Source of the DNA: Antedon mediterranea
Taxonomy: Eukaryota > Echinodermata > Crinoidea > Comatulida > Antedonidae
Reading direction: 5' to 3'
Assembly (NCBI RefSeq): GCF_964355755.1
Contig: NC_092670.1
Coordinates: forward strand, 9,793,201-9,857,200
Length of the DNA: 64,000 bases
Shown in pieces: positions 13,378 through 24,100 of this stretch (its first letter is position 1; every line of letters starts with the position of its first letter). Below the pieces are notes generated by a model. The model saw nothing but the letters and a program-made list of their open reading frames with translations. It was not told the origin of the DNA and ran no database searches. Position numbers and translations under genes: made by a program.

Positions 13378-13795
13378 GTGGTACAAGAGAAAATTCTTCC
13401 ACAATCTGTTGATTCGCGTCAGCCATTCAAAGGGCGAGAATCCAAAATCGTTCAACCGTGTGCCCTCATAGACTCTCTTTTCCCAGACATTTTTTGGGTC
13501 CAGCAGCTGGGAACTATAGTCGAGTATACAAATTCGCCAAACTGTCAGCCTTTAGATACAAAAGCTACCGCTATGAAACAGCTTATCAATGAATATGTCC
13601 TCCTGGGACATAGCTGGCCAGAGCCGCGGCGCGAAAATGTAAATGCAAATTGATATTTTAGGATATTGTAGGTTGGTTTGTGCAAGTTGCTACTACTATT
13701 GTTAATTTCCTGGTGCAATCTTTTTCTCTTTTTGTTTTGTATGATTTGTATAATGTACTGTACTATCCTAAATAAAGGAAATGAATGAATGATGA
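13378..13795 (+). repeat. Dispersed repeat with GC-richer body and TGAA-repeat 3' end
   Basis: The first 270 bp are clearly richer in G and C than the surroundings and share blocks with 5830-6010. The last part is AT-rich and ends in AAATAAAGG and GAATGAATGATGAATGAA, a 3' end typical of non-LTR retrotransposons. A 91-codon frame at 13378-13653 has no recognised family and is not kept in the other copy. Confidence 0.6.
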
Positions 13796-13802
13796 ATGAA
13801 TA

Positions 13803-14066
13803 ATTCTCGGACAAAAATATGCATCCTATGATCAAGCAATTAAACTACTTAATCTTAAATTTTTAGATCAAAGAAGAGAAGATATTCTTCTTGATTTTGC
13901 TAAAAATCTTAACAAAATCGTCCCTAACGCACTTCCTAAATTGGGCGAAACGTGTGGCAGGATACTTAGGAATGCTAAGAAGCAAAGTGAAATATATGGC
14001 AATACTAAAAGATTCAACAACTCATGTTTCCCAGCACTGTGTAGACTAATTAATAAACCAAAATAA
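13803..14066 (+). pseudogene. LINE ORF2 C-terminal remnant (CR1/L2/jockey-like)
   Basis: The frame is open for 87 codons to TAA at 14064. It starts ILGQKYASYDQAIKLLNL, continues FLDQRREDILLDFAKN, and ends FPALCRLINKPK. The pattern ILG-x-x-Y-x-S-Y-x-x-A-I-x-x-L, then L-x-x-RR-x-x-I-x-x-x-FAK-N, is the usual C-terminal end of LINE reverse-transcriptase polyproteins in the CR1/L2 group. The reverse-transcriptase domain itself is missing, so it cannot act. Confidence 0.8.
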
Positions 14067-14290
14067 ACACAACAATAATAATAATAATAAGTAATAAGTA
14101 CTTTCATCAGTTTCTTCCATGTGTAATATCTCCTTTTTTTAAATTTTTTCTTTTTAACTTTTTAATGTTGTAAATTTTGATGTTTGAAAGCTTGTACCAA
14201 TTTTATATGTAAATCTCTCGCAATTCAGTTTTATTTTATATATACTGCAAAGAGAAATATTGAATAAAAGCAGAATGAATGAATGAATTA
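13803..14290 (+). mobile_element. 5'-truncated non-LTR retrotransposon (LINE) 3' end
   Basis: It consists of the last 87 codons of a reverse-transcriptase polyprotein (13803-14066), about 200 bp of 3' untranslated sequence, and a terminal GAATGAATGAATGAA repeat. Severe 5' truncation is usual for LINE insertions. The preceding repeat ends in the same kind of TGAA repeat, so this copy may have inserted into or beside its tail. Confidence 0.75.
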
Positions 14291-14990
14291 AAGGACAATT
14301 TACAGAATAGAACTTTCTTACAAAATTGCGTGTCAAAGTTCAGTATTACGTAAATTTATGTGATTTTACAAATAAACAGATTGTTGCTCGGCACGTTGAT
14401 TCTTACAAATTTAAAAGCAAAGTAATCAATGTATTATTACTATTAGCAGTGTCATGTGCTACAAGACTTTTTTCTTATGGTGTACATACACTTAGTGTTA
14501 ATGACATTTTCTAGACATTTAAACAAGTGTAATTTGAAATTAACTGAAATTATCTTATTCTATCATGACAGGTGTAAGTATAATACTAAAAATTGAATAT
14601 TGTGTGGTTGAGCTGGTCAATTTCAACTCTTTGCCAAAAAATATCCGAGTTGACTGTATGAATTGAAAATTCAGATTAATTAATTTTTGTTTAGTTTCTG
14701 AATTTTCATAGTAAATAATAAATTATGAATAATTCATTTTCTTTGATGTTTATTCATAACTACCTACATACTTTCTTATTATAAATGTCTATGTTTTCAG
14801 TACAGTTTTTACTGTGTTTGTTTGCTTAAATTTCTAAATGTTCATAATTTATGGCTGATTCATGATTAATTTCAGAATGTTTATAGTTTATTTTATATTA
14901 TTTATAGTATATAGTTTTATGAATAATTCATGCCTAATTCATAAATATTCATAATTTATTTATTCATAATTTGTTTATTCATAATTTCAG

Positions 14991-15167
14991 GTGCTATGTT
15001 CCAGTGTAGCATTCTAGTTGCTCCAGTCAAGAAAGAGAATGATGAGGTTATCATGTACATAATAAATTATGAAGATCTAGGAGCATCTTCAGCAGCAAAC
15101 ACTGAAGTTACAGAAGAGCACAATGGTAGCCAATCAGGAATGGGCTATCGATTTAGGCGCAATAGAC
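14991..15167 (+). CDS. KCNH2/6/7-like (erg): ERG exon: C-terminal strands of the PAS (eag) domain and start of the N-linker
   Basis: The acceptor is ttcag at 14986-14990 and the donor is gtaagt at 15168. The exon opens in phase 1, completing a split Gly codon, and closes in phase 1. The translation has the family pattern for the last PAS strands: F-x-C-x-I-L-V-A-P-V-K, then an acidic turn, then V-I-M-Y-I-I-N-Y-E. It matches the vertebrate segment CLVDVVPVKNEDG followed by VIMFILNFE. The Asn-x-Asp turn becomes Lys-Glu-Asn-Asp here. After the PAS end come about 30 unconserved residues, ending in an Arg-rich patch (RFRRNRR). In ERG channels the PAS domain docks on the cyclic-nucleotide-binding-homology domain and slows deactivation. 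The preceding exon, with the first PAS half, is not in the window. Confidence 0.93.
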
Positions 15168-18100
15168 GTAAGTAAACCAATCATCTTCTTGGAATTTGAA
15201 TTGAAAAATGTGATCACTAAAGTAAATTCAAGTACTTTAACATAAGCACCTTTTAAATAGTTACAAAGTAGAACCCCTGTTCAGGGGACATCTTCATGAC
15301 CAATAATAGAAAGTGTCTTCTGAATATTAATCCCAAACGAAGGGTTCTTTCTTCTATATCTTACTATTCTACTATTTTTTACCTTGTACAGACAGGTGAC
15401 TTTTACTTCTGTATGTAAATATTACATCCATATGTAAATGAGATAATTATAATAATAATTTTTTTGAAATTTTTTTTATATCTTTATTTTTAATAACGAA
15501 CTTAATGCTACAGCACCTTTATTGTTGATAACTTTGACATTCTAACTTGATATGCATGACTGAACAAGCAGTTTCAATTGAATACATTACCAAGGGTGCA
15601 TGATGAAATACAAAAATTATAATTAACTTATATAATAAATTAATATATACATTTAATATGCATGATTGTTTAAATAAAACTTAATACATAACAATATTTG
15701 GGTTAACTATGCAAATAAGATAAGAATTTTATAAATTAAATTATGTGAACAAGCGGATTATATTTTAATAACTGTTTACAATATTTTTTTTTTTTTTTTT
15801 TTTTTTAAATTTTAAGTTGATTCTGTAATCTTTATTTTTATGAATTATTGTTGTATGTTGTTTTCACAGCATCTATTTTTGATAATTTTTATTTATTTTT
15901 CTAATTTTCTTTATTTTAGATTCTGTATTAAAGTTTATGTAAATAAAAGCATTGATTTAATTGAAATAGATGCTGTGATTTTTCATTAATTGGCAGCCAT
16001 GATTTTATTTTGATTTAAAAAAAATTAATATTATTTGATATTATTTCCATCTCTGTTCTATTTTAAATGTTTTGTTTATCTCGCTCAGGCCACTATTTTA
16101 TTTTACTGAATGATATTGTTTTCATTTATCTCTACTAGTGCCTGTTATTTTAAGTGGTTTCGTTAGTCTGTTTTATTTTATCAACAATTTATGATTTGAA
16201 TTGTTATGTCAGCCTCTCATTTATTTTAAGTTGATACAAAAAGCTAGTTTCCCATGCAATGCATGCACGTACATGCAATACAAATAAATAATTTAACCAA
16301 TCACAGGCATCTTAGTTTTGACATCTTAGTTACTAGACCACCAGCTTCATTTTTTTTAAGATTCACTATTCATTGACTATTTCACAAGCCCACTTTATTG
16401 GTTAATTCTGATTGCATTGCCACAATTAATGAGCTGCCGGGTTATGTCCCATTGAACAGTATTTGACATAGTCAGTTTTTCCAAATTTAAACGATCAACG
16501 ACCTACCTGTACTAGGTACACTACCCGGGCTTAAGACATTGGGTTGACTAGTCTAATGCCATTTTTTACTGGATTTTTGTGCGTCAGACTAGCGAAATAT
16601 CGAATCCTGCAACGATACCAAACCCTTGCTTGTGATTGGTCATGTCCTTCTTGCATTGCGTCCTAGTGGGATAACATCCACTTGATCTTTCCTTTTATCA
16701 CAATCTTTAAATTAAAATAACACTGCAAGTTCAGTTGTGTTTAAAATCTACCTCTGTTTATCAATTCCTATAAAAGTCAAAAGGGACTGTGTGTAAAAGC
16801 TTTTTATAGTAAACACAGTGGATAGGTTAAGGTTATTAATTGCCAATTACAATATATCAATATGTTCTCCTAAGAAATATGGGATGTAAGGTAAGGTTGA
16901 ACATATTTGGATGGAAGTAACCTTTGCCTTACATTTGTACCCATCATACAAGTTGGTATTAGCCCAAGTTACTGTACAACCTAATTACTGTAGAAAGACA
17001 TTTAAAAGAAAAACGTGCGATACATGGTATATATCACAGCAATCAGGGGTACACTTCAGTTTAAGAAATTAAGATATTTTAATATTTTAGAAACCATTGC
17101 CTTGAGGCTCTAAAAGATGGAACATACTTTGAAAACAATATTTCTTTCTCCATGACAGTTCCTCTATCATCTAGTACTACCTAAGTTGCTTGTTTCTATA
17201 TATTTGGTTTGTTTTCATGCATTTTGTAACTAATATCATCTGCCATTTTCATCAGTTGTTATTATGCCATTGTACCGTATTGGTTTCAAAGAATTTTCCA
17301 TCATTTATCATATGAAAAGCAGAAAAAAAAAACTTTTTTCACATTACATTGCAACGTTTGCTTTCAATTTGTATCAGTTTGTGATGTAGATTAGTATAAA
17401 CTAAAACTTTCTTTTTCAAACATTTCTAATCTTCGTAAAACTTTGTGTTTGATTGGAGTGAATGTTTGCAGTAGTGGTAGTACCACCATTGTGAAGAATG
17501 ATTGGAAGAAATCAATGGATTAATCTTGAAGGAAAGATTCTTCCAGAATGTTGTGTTGCATGGAACCTTTTATAGTGTTTGTGAACAGAAAACATTACTA
17601 CTGCTGCTTGATTCTTTTTATAGAGAACAGTAGGTTAGATATCGCCACCATAGACACCATTTGTGATTGACAGCTAACTGTTTTGATAGTGTGAGGTATT
17701 GGTAATTAGACTGGTAGTGTTACTGTTATATACTAATACGATTTCTTGCATGTTCAAGATTTCACTACTGTTGCATGGTAAAATTGTATACTGATTTATA
17801 TTTAAATTTATAAAAAATGTTTTGGTCTTGGATTTATACTGGCCAATATTTAAAAATGAATATTTATATTTAAATTTATAAAAAATGTTTTGGTCTTGGA
17901 TTTATACTGGCCAATATTTAAAAATGATTATTTCACTTACACTTACACTTACACTTACACTTACACTTAATGTTTGATGGAAATAGTTTAGGCTAGTGCC
18001 TATTAGATTCCATAAAAATGTAAAAGAGCAAAGTGAAGTAAATATTAATTAGGCCAAATAAAAAAATATACTTGTTAAGCGTCACACCCTCATAAATTTT

Positions 18101-21100
18101 CAGGGGCGGGGGGACGGTTTTTTTTTTTTTTTTTACTTTTTATAGAGGTATATTTTTTGCGCGGTGGACGTTTTGCCCCACTTTTTTGGGACGAAACGTC
18201 AAACTTTTAAAATGCGAAACAGAACAAAATTGACTATGTATGAAATATTATTGCTTATGACAAAATTGAGTTTTGTATTGTTTATATCCAGACGTAATTA
18301 AAACATTAAATTTAATTGCCACCAAGCGAAATTGTAGGCCTTAGGCTAACTAATCCGTCCAAGGTGCTACCCCAACCTCACTCATCGGCCATCCGCCGTC
18401 TCTCGCTCGACTCATCTATCCAGGAAATTCCCTATCGCGAGAAGCATGATTTGGTCTCAATAATACTAAATAGTGGGCTGATTTATAGTTTGAAAACAGC
18501 TTACGGCATTTCTTAAGTGAATTTTTATTCAACGTATTCATTCTTCTTTGATGAATCCTTTGCCAATTGCTGTGTAAATCAGTATTTAAAGTTGTGATGC
18601 AAAAAGTGTATGTAATTATTCCAGGCAGGTAAACCAGGCATAAGGAAACCCATCGCCCAACAGAACCTCGTGGTGTGCCGATCTCGAGCGCGAGATCATC
18701 GTAAACAAAATTGGTAGAGTCCATTATGTATGGGGTGTTTCCTATTTACGAACCTATAAAAAAACGCGCTTCGACCACTGTGTAGGCAAAATATTTATTT
18801 CGTTAAATCCCTAAATTGATAATCGCGTATTCTGTAATCACGTGACTGATGATGTAATCCTCAGTGACGTACTAAATGCACATGATTTAATGTGTTGGGG
18901 AAAAAGCTTGCTGTTTACCACATTACATGATTCACGGTGCTATTCGCGTTTCCTTTACGTAAATCAGCGGCGTGTAAATGAAACAATTGTTTTCACCAAT
19001 TTGCCGTTGTCGACATAGAGCGATCGGCGGCTAGCGTTGTCTAAGCTAAAAAGTATGTATTTTTTCAAAAATTACACTAGCCTAACAAACATTTGCTAGT
19101 TTTGAAATTTTCAAATAGCAATTATAAAGAATCTACTAGCAAAATGCTAGTTTGCTAGCGTGAATTTCGAGCCCTACTCTGGAGCTGGGTCGGGCCGCTG
19201 AACTTTCCGTTGTATATCGGTAAAAAAAAAAAATAAATAAAAAGAGAGGCGGCTGGATAATCAGGAGCGGGCGGTGACGCTTAACAAGTATGTTTTTTTA
19301 TTTGGCCTTATTTTGTATTTTTTGATTTTCTTTTTTTAAACCATCAAAATTGAGATTAATTTATTGTAATTCTTTCCATATTATGATTTTAAATGATCTT
19401 TTACCATCTAAAGTTTTTTATTCCTCTTACTGTACTTTGATTATAATAAAAGAAATGTTTTAATTAATTCTTCGCATATTGTACACAAAATATGGAACAT
19501 AAATGTTTCATGCCTATGGCATAAGTAAAAAATTATTTTCGAAAAATTATTTTGTTTGATAGCAAAACATTTTTTGGTCTAATTAGTACTGTAGTAATAT
19601 AGTGGTAATACTGGTAAATATAGAAACTAAAAATAATCATATCAACCTGTATGATGATAATGAATCCAAATATTCAAATTAGTTTTATATGCTTTAACTT
19701 CTCATTCTTGTGGTTACTAACTAATTTCAAATCCCAATTGCTTTCTTTTTTTTATTGTCTAAATCTTTTTGATTATTATTAAAGATCATGTCAAAATTAT
19801 TCTTATTGTACTGCAGTACTTACATTTTACTGCACTAATACTGGTTTGTTTCAGTGTAAATGTTTTGAATGAGGAAACATTCCCAATTAAATGTTTTGTG
19901 TAGATTATATAAAAAAATATGCTAAATAATTGCAAAAACAGGTAAAATGTAGTAACTGCAACAGAATAATTTTGACATCATCCATTAATTATTCATTCAC
20001 ATTTCTATGTTCCTCCCGCTACTGTGTGTTGCCTCATTTTGATCAATGTGAATTACAGGATCAAAACAGTTGAAGAGAATTCCAACCCAAAGGATCTTTG
20101 ACGATAGTGCTACAGGTAGTTGACAAATGGCAAAAGTTCATCTTTCTTTTTATTCATGCACTTTTCTTTGCACATTGTGTCAATTTTGTGTTTTTATTGT
20201 AAGTTGTTGATGTCTGAATTTCATTGTGTATTTCTCAGATTTTGTTTTCTTTCAAAAAATGTTAATATTGAATTTAGACTTAACTTTAGAAGTAGTATAA
20301 TAGAAGTTGTGATGTGTTTTTAAAGAAGGTCAAATCATCTCTGTTTATTAGACTTGAAAAATTGTATTTGTTATAAAACACTTCATTAACAATTTTGCAA
20401 AATGTGTTATATGACTGAAAATTTGAAATTCCTGAAACAAGAAATCTTAAACACATGTGCTGTCATGACATTGGATGGAGTGTTCTTTTAATAATGTAAT
20501 ACAAAGACTGGATTGCATTTTCCATGCCATGAAAAACCAAAATTGTGAATTAAATAAAGATCTTTGCATGCCTTACAAATTATTCAGTAACCTCTGTAAA
20601 CTTTCACCAAAAAGCAGCTATGAAAGACATCTTCAAAATTTGGAAGCATCCTTCCAAAGTTATCCTTATATATTTTTTTTTGTTTTGGTGATTTACTGTA
20701 GTTTTCAAGTCTAAACTGACAAAGATTTATGCCTTATTTTACAATAGTAGATGAGAAACTGTATGCAAATTTCTTGTGTTACCTTTATAAAAAAACTGTA
20801 ACAAAAGTATGGTGCTAATGATCATACTGACACTGGAATTGAATTGACCTTATTGCAAGTCCCTTTCCTTTTTTATGAAAATTCCTTTCCATTTCCAAGT
20901 AAAAATGAGATTTGATTCATTAGACAAAGTGAGTGCGTGCATAAAATTGTGTGACACAAAATAATTTGCATATTTGCTTAATTTGCATAGTTTGTAAAGC
21001 AGGCTAGAGTACTTTTAATACAATAGTCGTGTTTGTCTGATAGATCTATGTTTTGTTAAAGTGATTTGATTCTAAAATCTATTTTTTATCTTTTATTTAA

Positions 21101-24100
21101 ACAACATTTGTTTGTCAACATACACACATTATACAATAAAACTGCAGAAACTTTTATTTAAACCAATCTAAAGTGTCCCCTTCTTAATAGGGTATCCCTG
21201 GAATTTCAAAGGAGGGAATGTTCACTGCACAAGTTTTTCTGCCATTTCCATGCCAATGAGTTAAATACTGGGGCAGAGCCAGGAATTGAACCAAGCCTCT
21301 GATAGTAAGAAGATGCTGTTCCACTTTAAAGTATGAATCTTGATATTGTAATAAGAGATTGAAGGTAGAGATATTGTACATCATTGTTTACGTTAGTACT
21401 AGACATATCTTAGGTTAACTTGGACAGAAGCAATCATGTGTTTGGTCATATTGCTTTACATTCATGTAATAAGAGATTGTGAAGTGCAGGAACACATGGT
21501 TTTTAGGATGACAAATGAGAGCAACTTTGATTAATGATTCAACATCGTGCTTACATATTGGAATAATGTATGATTGAAGAGTGAATGTATGTTGTTTACA
21601 TTGCACAACATTCTCAGAGTGAATTGGGATAGAACTTTACAAGAAAAGAAACCTAAAGATGATTAAAGAGTGAATTCTTGTTTTATACACTGAATAACAT
21701 TCTCAGAGTGAATTGGGGTAGAACCTTCAACATAAAAGTGATACTGGATAACATTCTCAGAGTGAATTGGAATAGAACCTTAAGAAACATAAAAATGATT
21801 AAAGAGTGAATGCTTGTTGTTTTGTACACTGAATAACATTCTCAGAGTGAATTGGGGTAGAACCTTACAAGAAAAAGAAACAAAAATTGAACAAAGAGGT
21901 TAATCACAGCAGTAGAACAAGCTTCACATTATAAGAAGCCCAGCTGCTTCAGAAAAAAAAAGACCTCGATCAAATATTGGTCAAAGGGCAGACTAAGCAC
22001 TGTAGTGCTTAGAAGAAAGTTTTGGTTTTTACCTTATAATTGCAATGAGGAATGAAAGAGGAATGGAGGAGGAAGGAAGTGTCGTCCTTAATTAGACATC
22101 AGAGAGAAGTTGTTGAAAATTAATGTGGCATCATGTGAAGGGTCTGGAAGTGGGAGAGTGTTGGTGGAGACTTAAGATTTTAGTAGAGCTCAAGTCCCAG
22201 TCAATTTTTTTTCATCTTACTTTCCGTTTTTGACAGAAGTATGAAGATGTCCTCCATTGTCCCACATTGAGTTTTTTACATGGTGACTATTAAATGATGT
22301 TTTTATTTGATGGCATGTCCCAGATTGTCTTACTGTACATTTGGATCAGTAGGATTGGGCAACATAAATTCTTTATGCCTGTTCTTTATTTTATCAATAC
22401 TTTTTAGCAGTATATTAGGTTCATACATATACATATGAAAATCTGATATAATTCAGCATACAATGAAAGATGGCGTCATATGTACTACCTTTCAACATGT
22501 TTATTATTCTTCTTTTATACTGGGGGGCACATTGAATAGTTTCAACATTGAAGTAGAGTGTGGGTCAATGATGTGTTTCCCAGAAGTGGCCGTCACATCA
22601 GACATATTCTCAATTCAAGATTAAGAGTATAGTCATACTGTATATTATTTACTTGTGCATTAAGCCTAGGGATAAAGTGGGTAGATAGCTATCCTATGAA
22701 TGCATTTGATGACAAAACTAAATAAATTATGTCTTGTTATGAAATGGACGCTGATGTAATACTTAATTAAACACTTGAGGGCGCACTTATGGCAAGGTCT
22801 GTTTACGGAAGTTAAAGACCTGTAGTGTTCACATTCACGTTTAAATCCGGCCACATAGTATCGATAATTCAATAGTTGATGATGTTATGAATATTTAGTT
22901 GTGTTTAAATTAAAGTATTTACCACAAGATTAAACTCCGCTATTTTTTAACCTTTAGTTATCTATTTTAGTTATTATTCTATTATCTCATTGTCATCATT
23001 ATCCTAAAGCTTGGTTCCCACTAGAACGTAACGTAGGGACGTAAATGCAACGCAAGCGTTTTAACCAATGACAAGCGAAGTTATACAGTAGACAGTTAGC
23101 AATCACAAGCGAATAAGCCATCGCTTGTGATTGGTCAATTCACTTGCGTTGCGTTACGTCCTTGTGTTGCGTCGCTAGTGGGAACCACGCTTAATCATCA
23201 TTTTTATCATTGATCATTACAAAAGTAATAAAATTAAACACATTTAAACCATGAGATTTTTTTGGGTCAAAATTTTAAATTTTTAATGTAATATGCCTTT
23301 GGACCCAAAAAGTCCCCTTAATAGAGGTGTCAGTTTAACTGAAGATGGACCTAGTGTTAAAACATATTGCCTCTTGTTTGTTTCAATGGAAATCCTTGTG
23401 TGTGTGACCTGAATAGGGAAGTCCCAATGTTTGGATTCTACTCTAAACTTTTTGCAAATAGTGCCAATTCTGTGGTGCTAAACTTTGGCTCTACCATACC
23501 CTAGCTCTTTCAAAATGGCCATACCTCTAGTATGAAATTACTCATTTCTGAAAACCTTTGAATATGTATGTGTAATTTCATAACTTATTCTCAGTGTTTT
23601 TTTTTTTATATTAAGAATTTTTAATAGAAATGTTTCTGATACATTACTGTATATGATACATCAAAAAATGACATACTTTAAAATATAATGTAACATAACA
23701 TAGTCACTTTATACCAAATTAACATTAATATCATGATTTTTAATATTATAATATAAAAAATTGTCTCCGACACAAATATTAATATTAAATGTAAAATATT
23801 TTTAGTAATACTTTATTATTCTAAATTAATATAACCTCATCAACAAAGTTTTTAGTAAATTGTAGAATATAAGTAGCAGTAGCAGTTTTAAAAAAGTAAT
23901 AATTTAAAAATTACTCATTGTTATCAAATAATAACCACATCATTCAATATTTTTCACTTTTGAAATTAATTATTAAAAAATGTGCTCTGTAGTAGTAAAC
24001 TTGGTGCAGGTTCGAGGCTCTTCTTGTCCATATAGTAGTAAAGGCTTGTCGAATAATAAATTTAAAATGATGGTCCATTGTACACATGTACAGTTTATAG

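Larger units (their letters stand above)
308..14990. other. Upstream/intronic DNA without recognised exons
   Basis: No exon matching the first half of the ERG PAS domain was found on the + strand, so this is most likely the last part of an intron of at least 15 kb. It holds the repeats listed separately at 2176, 4137, 4804, 5540, 5830, 8171, 10851, 11338, 13378 and 13803. The rest is AT-rich sequence with short chance open frames. Confidence 0.6.
15168..20058 (+). other. ERG intron (4.9 kb)
   Basis: Between the PAS exon and the 57-nt exon. It holds a T24 run (15783-15806), a decayed MITE half near 16610-16670, the 68-bp duplication and hexamer repeat at 17794-17970, and the inverted-repeat transposon at 18052-19307. 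The remainder is AT-rich with nothing recognised. Confidence 0.8.

Noticed and set aside
308-14990. Upstream exons for the first half of the PAS domain
   Set aside because: I looked for the conserved FIIADSNF and YCNDGFCEL-type blocks on the + strand and found none; they must lie left of the window.
18416-18724. 102-codon reverse-strand frame as a real gene
   Set aside because: It lies wholly inside an inverted-repeat transposon, with no recognised domain and overlapping an open frame on the other strand.
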